Positions 1 through 8,380 of a stretch of 64,000 bases of DNA are shown here, one piece after another (position 1 is the stretch's first letter; each line of letters starts with the position of its first letter). A program made the translations under genes and the position numbers. Under the pieces are notes generated by a model, which was not told the DNA's origin, made no database searches, and was given only the letters and a program-made list of their open reading frames with translations. Source of the stretch: Ralstonia insidiosa (GTDB lineage: Bacteria; Pseudomonadota; Gammaproteobacteria; Burkholderiales; Burkholderiaceae); contig NZ_VZPV01000002.1 in NCBI RefSeq assembly GCF_008801405.1, forward strand, positions 1-64,000, written 5' to 3'.

Positions 1-1228
1 CTTCGTCGATCACGCGCTGCAGCGGGTCCAGCCGGTTGCGCCCAACCAGTTGCCCGGCACGCACCCGCAGGATGCGCTCGGCGCTGGCATTGGCTGCCAG
101 CACCACGCCGTCCAGGTTCTGGATCAGCACGCCCTCGTTCAAGTGCGAGATGGCCAGGCGATAGCGCTCCTCGCTCTCGGCCAGGCCGCGCTCAATGGTG
201 TCTTTCTGGATGGCGACGCCGGCCAGGTGGGTCACGTCGTCAAGGAAATTCAGTTCTTCTTCGCTCGGCAAGCACGGCTGACGGTAGAACAGCGTGAGCG
301 CGCCCAGCTTGTCGCCACGTGAAGACCGGATCGGCAACGCCCAGGCTGCCGCAAAGCCCGCAGCCAATGCTGCGGTGCGCTCATGCTGCCAACGCGGGTC
401 GGTTGCGATGTCACCAATCAGCGCAGCATTCCCCAGGTAGACCGCACAACCACACGCGCCGGCATCAGGGCCGACGGGCGAGTTCTCCAGCGTGGCAGCG
501 TAGGCCGCGGGCAACGTGGGCGCAGCGGCCACACGCAGGGTCAGGCTTTCGTCCGGGTTGCCCTCAGCAAGCAGCATCACCGCCGCCATGGCATTCGGGT
601 AGACCTGTTCGACGTACAGGCACAAATGGCGCAGCACTGTTGACAGCGTCGCATTGGACGCGAGTTGCGCAAGCACGGCGTTCTCCGAGGCGAGCAGGCG
701 GCGTGCTTTCAAGGCTTCAGCACGGGCCTGTACGGCGTGGCGCTCAAGCGCGTGGCGCGAGCCGGCTTCACGCAGCACCAGCATCACTGCCGGTTGCCCC
801 TCGTGCTCGCACGCAGCCGCTTCACTTGCAACCAGCACATGGGTGTAGTCGACCCGCACCAAGCGGTGCTCGACGGGCTGGGCACCCAAGCCACCGCTCA
901 CCATGCGCGCCAGATGCGGCACGGCCTGGCCCACATCATCTGGGTGGATCAGGCCGGCAAGCTGCGCACCTTCAAGCTGCTCCGGCGTCTGCGCATTCAT
1001 CAAGCGCGCAGCAGCAGGGTTGGCTCGCACGACACGCCCCTCCACCGTCAGCAGCACGGCGTCGGACGACAGGCGCGCCAGCGCATCGAAATCCGTGCCC
1101 GTAGCCTGCTCTTCGGCTGCGGTCTGCGCCGGAGGAACAGGTGCCGTTGCCGGGCGCAGCATGGCCTCTGGGGCCAGCTCTGCGTCAACAGGAAGGGCTC
1201 CGGCATCGGCCGGATGAGAACGGTTCAT
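1..1228 (-). CDS. PAS-GAF-PAS sensory protein, 3' end outside window
   Basis: The reverse strand is open from an ATG at 1228 through the left edge (about 409 codons visible). The translation begins MNRSHPADAG and shows a PAS-like segment (about residues 45-150, with the phrase ANPAAARLMN), a GAF domain (about 165-330, with the GPDAGACGCAVYLGN loop typical of GAF-type sensors) and the start of a second PAS domain (about 340 onward, AANASAERIL). The output domain lies beyond the edge, so it could be a diguanylate cyclase, an EAL protein or a histidine kinase. An in-frame stop lies upstream of the ATG and no other good start is seen. The Shine-Dalgarno is weak. The forward-strand open frames here are antisense shadows. 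Confidence 0.85.
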   Translation of the reverse strand, partial: MNRSHPADAGALPVDAELAPEAMLRPATAPVPPAQTAAEEQATGTDFDALARLSSDAVLLTVEGRVVRANPAAARLMNAQTPEQLEGAQLAGLIHPDDVGQAVPHLARMVSGGLGAQPVEHRLVRVDYTHVLVASEAAACEHEGQPAVMLVLREAGSRHALERHAVQARAEALKARRLLASENAVLAQLASNATLSTVLRHLCLYVEQVYPNAMAAVMLLAEGNPDESLTLRVAAAPTLPAAYAATLENSPVGPDAGACGCAVYLGNAALIGDIATDPRWQHERTAALAAGFAAAWALPIRSSRGDKLGALTLFYRQPCLPSEEELNFLDDVTHLAGVAIQKDTIERGLAESEERYRLAISHLNEGVLIQNLDGVVLAANASAERILRVRAGQLVGRNRLDPLQRVIDE

Positions 1229-1364
1229 CGGGGATACGGTTGCTTGGTCAGCGACTGCGACAGGAAATGCAGCCTACACGCGTTTCGACCTTATCCACAA
1301 CGGCACGCCAGCGGAAAACTGAAGAGCGCTCTGCGCGATTTGCCTGAGCGCCAGTACGGTGCCC

Positions 1365-1400
1365 AAAGAAAACCCGCGCTCAGTTGACGAGGCGCGGGTT
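1365..1400 (-). terminator. intrinsic terminator, leftward
   Basis: The arms AACCCGCGC (1371-1379) and GCGCGGGTT (1392-1400) pair perfectly around a 12-base loop. On the reverse strand the stem is followed by TTCTTT. It stops a leftward transcript that starts to its right, where no protein gene is visible. Confidence 0.6.
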
Positions 1401-1487
1401 GAAATCTCTGGACCGTGTCGATCTGTTCCAGAGAGGAGAACCGACCCACGAAGCGACGGGCACATAGCTGCCGCGGCATCGCTTCCA
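1365..1487 (-). ncRNA. candidate small RNA
   Basis: This lies in the 690-base gap between 1228 and 1917, which holds no convincing protein gene. Reading leftwards there is a sigma70-like promoter (TTGTTT at 1522-1517, 17-base spacer, TTATTT at 1499-1494). About 60 bases later comes a perfect 8-bp hairpin (1405-1412 with 1427-1434), then a perfect 9-bp GC-rich hairpin (1371-1379 with 1392-1400) running straight into a T-rich tract. Promoter, hairpin and intrinsic terminator with no open frame is the pattern of a small RNA of about 120 nt. I do not recognise the family. The fold does not look like 6S RNA, but I could not test this. Confidence 0.33.
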
Positions 1488-1916
1488 TGCTTTAAATAAT
1501 AGTGTCCCGCCCAAAAAAACAAAGCGCGGAAAAGGCAGGGTATTCCATCCCTTTTCATAATCCGCCCCATTTTTCCCGACACCCTTTTTTTGGCACTGCA
1601 CGAACCCCTTTGCTGCTTGTCCCGCCTGGGTGCACTGGCGCTTCTACGATGCACTGCACTGTGATACCGATGGCGCATATAAATCCCCCCGGCATATTGG
1701 TTGCTCGGAACATGCGCGCGAATGTTCTGCGTCTGGCTCGACATCGGCCGATTATGTCGATTGCATGCATCATTTTGCGCAGGGTGCATCACCCCCACGC
1801 GGACGATGGGGCAGTTTGCCGCGTCAAGTTTCGACACGAAGTGCCGTTACACTCCAGAGATCCCGCCTGCCCGCGTTGCTTTACAGGCGCACTCTGACCC
1901 CCGTGCTTTGACCGTC

Positions 1917-2300
1917 ATGCCGTCTCTTTCCAACATGTCCCGATCGTCGTCGGCGTCGCCCGTGTTGCGGCGTTCCACGCGATTGCTGATTGCCGTAGCG
2001 ACATTGGCCGCGCTGGTGACATTGCCGCGCGCGCATGCCTCAACGCAGCCCAGTGCACCGGCCGCTGCCGAGCCGTCGGCAACCACCTCAACAACGGCAG
2101 CCAAGACCGGAAAAGAAGGCAAGGCCCCCACCTGCCAGGCCATCATGCAGCGCCTGTCGGGCAGCCTGGCCGGCACGCCCAGCCGCGCCGACAAGCCTGG
2201 CGCGGTGATGGTCGACTTCGAAAAATCCGGCGTGACCATGGCCTGCAGCCACTCCGACGCCGTCGCCATTCCGGTTCCAGGCAACGCCAAGCCACGATGA
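1917..2300 (+). CDS. small exported hypothetical protein
   Basis: This 127-residue protein starts MPSLSNMSRS. It has a hydrophobic stretch (about residues 22-37, LLIAVATLAALVTL) ending in ALPRAHA-like residues, consistent with a signal peptide and export to the periplasm. An Ala/Thr/Ser-rich linker follows, then a compact C-terminal part with two cysteines (TCQAIMQRL and MACSHSD) that could form a disulphide. I do not recognise the family. Its stop overlaps the start of the next gene (ATGA at 2297-2300), so the two are probably co-translated. The exact start is uncertain; MSRSSSASPV six codons downstream is an alternative. Confidence 0.6.
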   Translation: MPSLSNMSRSSSASPVLRRSTRLLIAVATLAALVTLPRAHASTQPSAPAAAEPSATTSTTAAKTGKEGKAPTCQAIMQRLSGSLAGTPSRADKPGAVMVDFEKSGVTMACSHSDAVAIPVPGNAKPR

Positions 2301-2728
2301 CCACCACCGCAATCGCACGCGGTGTGCTGGCCTGCATGCTGGCCGGACTGGCCATGACTGTTTTCAGCGCGATCGGCGCCGAACGCTGGATCACGCTGCC
2401 CGATCAACCAGACAGCTATGCCTCGCTCGACGCCGGCAGCATCCAGCGCATGCCCAGCGGCCCGATCAGTGCCTGGGTGCGCGTGGAGGCCTCCAACCGC
2501 GCGGGCATGCGTTCATTGCAGCGCATGCTCGGCGCCTTCCGTGGCGACATGGCCGACTTCCTCTACACCGTCGACTGCCGCAGCCGGCAGTTCTCCGTCT
2601 CGCGCGCCAAGCTGTACCAGGGCGCCATGACCGTCAGCGAGAAACAGTTCGCCAACGACGCCAACTGGCAACGCGTGGATGGCGTGGGCCTGGCGGGTGC
2701 GGTGGCGCACGAACTCTGCCCGGGCTAG
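2297..2728 (+). CDS. exported protein of surface-adhesin-E-like type
   Basis: This 143-residue protein has an N-terminal signal sequence (about residues 1-28, VLACMLAGLAMTVFSAIGA). The mature part runs ERWITLPDQPDSYASLDAGSI, then a WVRVEASN strand, and ends YTVDCRSRQFSV with paired cysteines. This layout (aromatic start, colour-matched strands, the CRSRQF motif) is what I associate with small adhesin-E-like secreted proteins of betaproteobacteria; that assignment is from memory. It overlaps the preceding gene by four bases, which suggests one operon of two exported proteins. Function is unknown. Confidence 0.65.
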   Translation: MTTTAIARGVLACMLAGLAMTVFSAIGAERWITLPDQPDSYASLDAGSIQRMPSGPISAWVRVEASNRAGMRSLQRMLGAFRGDMADFLYTVDCRSRQFSVSRAKLYQGAMTVSEKQFANDANWQRVDGVGLAGAVAHELCPG

Positions 2729-2778
2729 CGGCCGAAGCCGCCCCGCACCGGCGGCGCGATCGTTGGTAACATCGACGC

Positions 2779-3687
2779 GTGCGCCCCACCCACGACCCCA
2801 CTTCGCCTGATCCACGCGTCACCGCAGACGCCAGCGTCTTCGGTACGCTCGCGCGTGGGTCGCGCGCATCGCTGGAGCGCGTCGTCAATCTGGGCGATGG
2901 CGTGACCGCCGCCATCTGGTGCAACGAGCACGACGAGGCGCACTACGTCCAACCGGGTCACCACACGCTGTCGGTGTATCTGCAAGGTGGCTACACCACG
3001 CACCGGCAGGACTTGCCGAACCTGTTCGGCGCGCCGGGCCGTGTGTGCATGTTGCCGGCCGAGCACGAATCTGCCTGGGTAATCGAGAAGCCGATGCGCT
3101 TTGTCCACCTGTACTTCGCACCCGATGCTTTGGCCGGGCATGCAGTGCGTTTGCTCGACGCCGAGCCGCGCCTGTTTACCCTGCACGACCGCACTTTCAT
3201 TGAAGACGCGCACCTCGCGCAATCGTGCGCGCGCATCGCCCAACTCGACTGGTCCGACCTGGACGACCGCATGCGTGCCAACGCGCTGGCCAATGACACG
3301 CTGTCGTATCTCGTGCAGACGCAGGGCCGTACACGCGCGCTGGCGGTGCGTGGCGGGCTGGCACCGCATGTGTGCCGCCGCATTGCCTCACGCATTGAAG
3401 CCGAGCTGCACTTGCTGCTGTCGATCGGGGAGCTGGCGGCAGAGGCCAATCTGTCGGAATTTCACTTTGCGCGGATGTTTCGCGCATCGTTTGGGGTGGC
3501 GCCGCACGAGTGGGTTCTGCAGCGGCGCATTGCACGCGCGCAAGACCTGCTGCGATCGACCACGCTGCCGCTGGCAACGATTGCCGAACGCTGCGGCTTT
3601 GCCAGCCCGAGCCATTTCAGCCGGCGCTTTGCCACCCAACTGGGGGCATCGCCCTCGCGCTATCGGCAGGCTTGGCAAGGCAAGTAA
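2779..3687 (+). CDS. AraC-family transcriptional regulator
   Basis: This 302-residue DNA-binding regulator uses a GTG start at 2779. The N-terminal 170 residues resemble an AraC cupin-type sensing domain (PGHHTLSVYLQGGY, then PGRVCMLPAEHESAW). The C-terminal part (about 195-298) carries the two helix-turn-helix motifs of the family: LSIGELAAEANLSEFHFARM and LPLATIAERCGFASPSHFSR, ending with the typical P-S-R-Y-R. No enzyme gene lies directly alongside, so the target is unclear; it is upstream of, and codirectional with, the universal stress protein gene. The ligand is unknown. Confidence 0.88.
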   Translation: MRPTHDPTSPDPRVTADASVFGTLARGSRASLERVVNLGDGVTAAIWCNEHDEAHYVQPGHHTLSVYLQGGYTTHRQDLPNLFGAPGRVCMLPAEHESAWVIEKPMRFVHLYFAPDALAGHAVRLLDAEPRLFTLHDRTFIEDAHLAQSCARIAQLDWSDLDDRMRANALANDTLSYLVQTQGRTRALAVRGGLAPHVCRRIASRIEAELHLLLSIGELAAEANLSEFHFARMFRASFGVAPHEWVLQRRIARAQDLLRSTTLPLATIAERCGFASPSHFSRRFATQLGASPSRYRQAWQGK

Positions 3688-3826
3688 CACGCTTGTCTGT
3701 CGCACAAAAAACGAACGACCGTATTTCAGCAACCGCTGAAGAGTGGCGCCGGCCCTAGCGTTTTCCACGATAGAGCTGTCGTGTGCAGTGCAGTAATTTG
3801 GAAGTGGGTTCCCCATGGAGAGCACC

Positions 3827-4267
3827 ATGTTTACCCATATCCTCTTGCCGACCGACGGCTCCGAGCAATGCCGCAAGGCAATCGACGGCGCATTGAAACT
3901 CGCGCGCGCCACCGGTTGCCGCCTCACCGCTTACACGTGCATCGAAGAATTCCCCAACATGGCGTATTCCGCCGGGGTGGGCGAGTGTCCGCACGCGCAC
4001 TACATGGAGCAGGTGCAGGGCTACGCGAAAGACTGTATCGACCGCATTGCTGAGCGCGCCCGGGAAGAAGGCATCCAGTTCGACAGCGATGTCTCGCAAT
4101 TTTCCGAGCCGTACCTCGGCATTCTGGATGCGGCGAAGCGGCACGCGTGCGACGTCATCTTCATGGCATCGCACGGGCACCGCAGCCTGATGGGCCGATT
4201 GCTGATCGGCAATGAAACGCGCAAGGTGCTGACTTACGCGCAGGTGCCGGTAGTGGTCTACCGCTAG
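3827..4267 (+). CDS. universal stress protein, UspA family
   Basis: This cytoplasmic stress protein has 146 residues and one Usp domain, starting MFTHILLPTDGSEQC. The ATG at 3827 is chosen because GGAGAG sits seven bases before it and because family members start this way; an ATG at 3815 is in frame but would bury that ribosome site. The usual nucleotide-binding loop is altered. It reads A-S-H-G and, ten residues later, G-N, instead of G-S-H-G and G-S nine residues later, so ATP binding cannot be assumed. It is convergent with the spy-like gene. Confidence 0.9.
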   Translation: MFTHILLPTDGSEQCRKAIDGALKLARATGCRLTAYTCIEEFPNMAYSAGVGECPHAHYMEQVQGYAKDCIDRIAERAREEGIQFDSDVSQFSEPYLGILDAAKRHACDVIFMASHGHRSLMGRLLIGNETRKVLTYAQVPVVVYR

Positions 4268-4282
4268 CGGCAGTAGACCACC
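4254..4282. terminator. hairpin between convergent genes
   Basis: A perfect 9-bp inverted repeat (GTGGTCTAC at 4254-4262, GTAGACCAC at 4274-4282) spans the stop codon of the usp gene. There is no T tract, so termination is only probable. Confidence 0.35.
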
Positions 4283-4294
4283 AGGCAAGTCTGA

Positions 4295-4858
4295 TTACAT
4301 TGCCGCCAGTTCTTGCGCGGGTGCGTCTTCGCCCTGTTCAAGCTCGGCCACGCGCCGCGCTTCGCGATCGGTAATCTGCTTGCGCTGCTCTGGCGTCAGC
4401 ACCTGCATGATCTTGGCGCCGGCTTGCGCGCGCAGTTGGGCTTCTTGGGTGACTGCGCGGCCCAGCGCTTCGGACAGCGTGCGCACGCGTGCTTCATCGT
4501 ATTGGCCGGACATCACCATCTGACGCAGGTCACGACGCGCATGTGCGACAGCCTTGTGTTGCTCGCGCTCCTGCGGCATCTGCGCGTACTTGATCGCGAA
4601 AATCTTGTCGCGCTGTTCTTCGGTCAGCTTCAGGCCACGCAGGAAGAACTCGCCGCCGTGGTGGTGCCCGCGCTCCATACCGTGCGGTCCGGGTTGGCCA
4701 AAGCCGGGGCCCTGCCCCCGGCCCATCATGCCGGGACCATGCCCAGGCATCGGCGACATGGGAACTGCGTCGGGGGCGGCCGTCTGGGCCAGCGCGGCGC
4801 AAGACAAGAGAAGCCCGGCAGCAACGGCAACCAGGCGGCGGGAAGTCACAGCGATCAT
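4295..4858 (-). CDS. Spy/CpxP-like periplasmic protein
   Basis: This 187-residue protein starts MIAVTSRRLV with a signal peptide cleaved near ALAQ (about residue 24). A Gly/His/Met-rich segment (about 35-72, containing HHHGGE) resembles a metal-binding linker. The helical remainder carries two LTxxQ-type motifs, LTEEQRDKI and LTPEQRKQI, that define the Spy/CpxP family of ATP-independent periplasmic chaperones. AGGAG seven bases before the ATG at 4858 supports this start over the longer frame. It lies downstream of baeSR on the same strand, and in enterobacteria spy is a classic BaeR target, so the context fits an envelope-stress effector. Confidence 0.85.
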   Translation of the reverse strand: MIAVTSRRLVAVAAGLLLSCAALAQTAAPDAVPMSPMPGHGPGMMGRGQGPGFGQPGPHGMERGHHHGGEFFLRGLKLTEEQRDKIFAIKYAQMPQEREQHKAVAHARRDLRQMVMSGQYDEARVRTLSEALGRAVTQEAQLRAQAGAKIMQVLTPEQRKQITDREARRVAELEQGEDAPAQELAAM

Positions 4859-5012
4859 GATGAAGCTCCTGATGAGAACGTCGGCCGCGCATGTCAACCA
4901 TGCCAGCCATACGCTCACTGTAGCCATCGATGTCGCACCAAAGGTGGGCAAACGGAGGAGTTTTCTTGAACGCCCGTTACGCCGCAATCGGCATGCAAAC
5001 GCGTCACGTGTA

Positions 5013-5672
5013 TCAGGCGTCGAGCCGGTATCCCACGCCGTAGACCGAGTGGATCATGTCGGTGCCGGGGCTCAGCAACTCCATCTTGCGGCGCAGATTC
5101 TTCACGTGCGTATCGACCGTGCGATCGGTCACGATGCGATGGTCGTCGTAGATCTGTTCAAGCAGATTCGCGCGCGAGAGAATGCGCCCCGGCGCACCGG
5201 CCAACGCCGCCAGCAAACGGAACTCCACGGGCGTCAGGTCCAGGCGTTGCCCGCGCAGCGTGGCCGAATACGCGGTGCCATCGATTACGAGCGCACTCTC
5301 TGGCGTGCCACCGCCACGTTGCGCACGCCGCAAAATGGTCTTGATGCGCGCCACCAGTTCGCGCGGGCTGAAGGGCTTGCAGAGGTAGTCATCTGCGCCG
5401 AGCTCGAGGCCGAGCAGGCGGTCGATCTCTTCCACACGCGCGGTCACCATGACGATGGGGACCTCGCTGAAAGTCCGCACCTCTCGGCAGATTTCCAGGC
5501 CGTCTTTTCCGGGCAGCATCAGGTCGAGCACCACCAGTTCGGGCATGGCCTCGCGCACGCGCTGCACCGCGTTCGTACCGTCGGCCAGCCACTCGGTTTC
5601 ATAGTGAGCGGCACGCAGATAGTCGATCGTCAGTGCGGCCAGTTTGGGTTCGTCTTCAATGATCAGAATCAT
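5013..5672 (-). CDS. baeR: response regulator BaeR
   Basis: This 219-residue OmpR-type regulator has a receiver domain (about 1-115; acidic pocket E6-D7, phospho-acceptor D50 in LVVLDLMLPGKDG) and a winged helix (about 125-218, ending VYGVGYRLDA). Long stretches match my memory of Escherichia coli BaeR, especially IPIVMVTA-like residues, EEIDRLLGLELGADDY and DHRIVTDRTVDTHVKNLRRK. The start MILIIEDEP is chosen by family homology. It overlaps the 3' end of baeS by 17 bases, indicating translational coupling. It should control the envelope-stress response, including the downstream spy-like gene. Confidence 0.88.
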   Translation of the reverse strand: MILIIEDEPKLAALTIDYLRAAHYETEWLADGTNAVQRVREAMPELVVLDLMLPGKDGLEICREVRTFSEVPIVMVTARVEEIDRLLGLELGADDYLCKPFSPRELVARIKTILRRAQRGGGTPESALVIDGTAYSATLRGQRLDLTPVEFRLLAALAGAPGRILSRANLLEQIYDDHRIVTDRTVDTHVKNLRRKMELLSPGTDMIHSVYGVGYRLDA

Positions 5673-7200
5673 GGTCGGCAAGCGGATCAAGCAGATCAAG
5701 AATGGGCAGGCGGATGAGGATCCAGAGCCCGCCCAGCGGCGAAGGTCTGGCCTCAATGGTGCCGCCGTGTGCGGCAATAATGGTCTGACACAGGCTCAGG
5801 CCCAGCCCGGCACCGCCCTGCGCACGGCTGCGTGAAGGGTCGGCGCGGAAGAGCCGGTCAAAGATGCGCGGCAGCATCGCTTCGGGCACGCCCGGCGCGC
5901 TGTCCTGCACGTCGATCTGTTGCCAGTGGCCGTCCTGGTGGACGTGTACGCGCAATGTGCCGCCCGCGTCGGTGTAGCGCAGCGTGTTCTCCAGCAGGTT
6001 CTGCATGACCTGGCGCAGGCGCTGTGGGTCGCCGTTCACCATGGCGTCTTGCGAAGGCACGCTCGGCACATCGAGCTGCAGCGCGATGCCCTTCTCCATC
6101 AGGCGCGGCGTAAAGCCCTGCACGGCACTGCACACGGTATCGGCCAAATCCAGCGCTTCCATGTGGAAGGCCAGCGCCCCCACATCAGCCAGTGACAGCT
6201 CGTACAAGTCGTCGATGAGTTTGCTGAGCGTGGCCACTTCAGCCTGCAGCGAGGCCAGCGAGTTGACCGTCAACGGTCGCACGCCGTCTTGCATTGCCTC
6301 CAGTTCACCACGCAGCACGGCCAACGGGGTACGCAGCTCGTGCGAGATATCAGCGGTAAGTTGGCGACGCATTTTCTGGTTGGCTTCCAGCGATGCCGCC
6401 AAGTGGTTGAAGTCTGCCGCCAGCTCGCCAAGTTCATCGCGCGAATGCACGTCGACACGGGTAGCGTAATCGCCGTCGGCCATGCGGCGGGCGGCATCGG
6501 TCAGCCGTCGCATTGGTGCAAGCAGCCCGCGCGCGAGCAACACCGCCACCAGCGCGGCCAGCAATACCGACAACCCGGCGATGATCCATGTTGCACGCAG
6601 TTGCTGCCCAAGAAAGGCTTGGTCCGCACCTTCGGGCACACGCATGCGCGCCGGCATGGCCAGCCAGCCGATGGTCAGATCATTGTGGCGGAGTTCATGC
6701 CATTTTGCGGTGGGCCCCAGCGGTGGCCCATCGCCAACGATGACGTGGCGCTCGGCATCCAACAGCCAGATCGGCGAACGCGGCATCGGCGGCGGCTCCC
6801 CAGACGGGTGCGAAGGCAGGCTGCCGGCGCGGGCAACATCCGGCGGCGGCATACCACGACCCATGTCGGGCGGAAGCGGATCAAAGCGGTGACCCGGCGG
6901 CGGGTCGAGATGCTCGCCACCCATGCCGTTGCCACGGGCACGGGCGCCTTCGCGGCGCAGCAGCCGGAACCACGCCTGGCGGTCGTTGCGCAGGAATTCC
7001 CAGTTGCCGTGCTCGGCGTACGCAGCCTCAACGCCGCGGGCGAGCACGGTCATGCGCTCCGCCTCGCGCGTGTTGACGTACTCAAGAAAGTTGGCGTCGA
7101 AGCGCCATCGCACGGCCGCACCCATGGCAAGCGCCACGACGATGCTCAACGCGAACAGCACAACGAACAGCTTGGAGGTAATGCCGAAAGACGGACGCAT
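5656..7200 (-). CDS. baeS: sensor histidine kinase BaeS
   Basis: This 514-residue inner-membrane kinase begins MRPSFGITSKLFVVLF with TM1 (about 9-32). A periplasmic domain follows (about 33-200) with the BaeS-like HGNWEFLRNDRQAWF, but with a Gly/Pro/Asp-rich insert near 90-135. Then come TM2 (about 204-225), HAMP, HisKA (H287 in ADISHELRTP followed by LAVLRGELEAMQDGVR, nearly identical to E. coli BaeS) and HATPase (SAPGVPE, GGAGLGLSLC). The start at 7200 is by homology; a TTG at 7257 is possible. It is upstream of and coupled to baeR. The cue is expected to be envelope damage or toxic compounds. Confidence 0.88.
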   Translation of the reverse strand: MRPSFGITSKLFVVLFALSIVVALAMGAAVRWRFDANFLEYVNTREAERMTVLARGVEAAYAEHGNWEFLRNDRQAWFRLLRREGARARGNGMGGEHLDPPPGHRFDPLPPDMGRGMPPPDVARAGSLPSHPSGEPPPMPRSPIWLLDAERHVIVGDGPPLGPTAKWHELRHNDLTIGWLAMPARMRVPEGADQAFLGQQLRATWIIAGLSVLLAALVAVLLARGLLAPMRRLTDAARRMADGDYATRVDVHSRDELGELAADFNHLAASLEANQKMRRQLTADISHELRTPLAVLRGELEAMQDGVRPLTVNSLASLQAEVATLSKLIDDLYELSLADVGALAFHMEALDLADTVCSAVQGFTPRLMEKGIALQLDVPSVPSQDAMVNGDPQRLRQVMQNLLENTLRYTDAGGTLRVHVHQDGHWQQIDVQDSAPGVPEAMLPRIFDRLFRADPSRSRAQGGAGLGLSLCQTIIAAHGGTIEARPSPLGGLWILIRLPILDLLDPLADHDSDH

Positions 7201-7475
7201 GGATGGATGCCAACACACTGTCGCCCGCCCCAGCGGGGACGATTCCCGCATGGCCAAGCGTCAGGCTCTGCGCCATCTTACCGGGTGACACCGGGGCGGG
7301 ATGTCTTGAGGATAACAACCGCATGGCGCCAGAAATTGAGCGAAATGAGAAGAACACGTTCCACGGCGTTTCGATATGGCGTCGCGTGCACGTGCCGCGG
7401 TCGGCCGCCTCGTTGCGCCCTGCTCCCTAAAGCACGCTATGCTGCTGCATTCGCCCTCCTGCCAGGAGACCCGCC

Positions 7476-8288
7476 TTGCCCAGCCGGCCGGCCCAGACTG
7501 CTTTCTCGATGCTCCGCTGCGCCATGCACGGCGTGGAGGCCGTTGCCGCCGACTCCGTCCATACCTTCCCGCGCCATACGCACGAGCAGTTCGGCATCGG
7601 CATTGTCGACCGGGGTGCACAGAAGTCCTTCAGCGGACGCGGCATGGTGGAAGCCGGTGCAGGCGACGTCATCATGGTCAACCCGGCCGAGGTGCACGAT
7701 GGCATACCAATCGACGGCACGGGCCGTGCCTGGCGCATGCTGTATTTCGACCCGGGCACGGTTGGCACACTTGCGCATGATCTCCTGATCGGCAAGGACA
7801 ATGCCGAATTCGACCGCCCTGTCTCGCGCGACGCCAACCTTGCGCGGCGCGTCCGCCTGTTGTTCGGGCAAATGACGGCACCCGCCGCGCAATGCGATGC
7901 ACTGCTGCGCGAGCAGTTGCTGCTATCGGTGCTGGCCGATGCGCTGCACACCGCCAACCGCCACGCCGACGATGCCCCCGACGCCATCCGCATTGCGCGC
8001 ATGCGCATCGACGATGACCCCGCCGCCGCGGTCTCCCTGCTCGACCTTGCCCAAGAGACCGGTCTCAGCCGCTTTCAGGTGTTGCGCGGCTTTGCGCGTG
8101 TCACGGGCCTCACGCCGCATGCCTATCAATTGCAGCGGCGCGTTGCCCTCGCGCGCCGGCTGATCGCCCAGGGTCTGCCGCTGGCAGAGACCGCCGCGGC
8201 CTGCGGTTTTGCAGACCAAAGCCACATGACCCGCCAGTTCGTGCGCAAGTACGGCATATCGCCGGGCATGGTGGCGGCGGCGCGGTAG
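7476..8288 (+). CDS. AraC-family regulator with cupin sensor domain
   Basis: This 270-residue regulator starts with TTG at 7476. The start is supported by AGGAG at 7464-7468, seven bases away, and by the lack of a nearby ATG. The N-terminal AraC-binding cupin (about 20-100) contains HTFPRHTHEQFGIGIVDRG and the PAEVHDG motif. The C-terminal helix-turn-helix pair (about 185-268) contains SLLDLAQETGLSRFQVLR and LPLAETAAACGFADQSHMTR. This architecture is common for regulators of small exporters in the LysE and EamA classes. The next gene on the same strand, 92 bases on, is an EamA exporter, which is its likely target. Confidence 0.88.
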   Translation: MPSRPAQTAFSMLRCAMHGVEAVAADSVHTFPRHTHEQFGIGIVDRGAQKSFSGRGMVEAGAGDVIMVNPAEVHDGIPIDGTGRAWRMLYFDPGTVGTLAHDLLIGKDNAEFDRPVSRDANLARRVRLLFGQMTAPAAQCDALLREQLLLSVLADALHTANRHADDAPDAIRIARMRIDDDPAAAVSLLDLAQETGLSRFQVLRGFARVTGLTPHAYQLQRRVALARRLIAQGLPLAETAAACGFADQSHMTRQFVRKYGISPGMVAAAR

Positions 8289-8380
8289 CCAGCCACCCCG
8301 CCCTCGTCCCTGCAATTTCGTTCAAGACGTGCGCTTCGGGCGCGGCCATCCTGCGGGCTTTCACAGACGCAGGGTTCGAC

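Noticed and set aside
319..1104. Long forward-strand open frames in the first 1.2 kb
   Set aside because: They are antisense to the PAS/GAF gene, are Arg/Ala/Pro-rich like typical GC-rich shadow frames, and show no domain.
1274..1837. 187-codon reverse-strand open frame in the first intergenic gap
   Set aside because: Composition is unlike the neighbours, there is no ribosome site, and a strong terminator hairpin sits inside it.
4859..5012. BaeR-box-like sequence upstream of the spy-like gene
   Set aside because: CTCCTCCGTTTGCC only loosely resembles the E. coli BaeR box and needs a one-base insertion to align.
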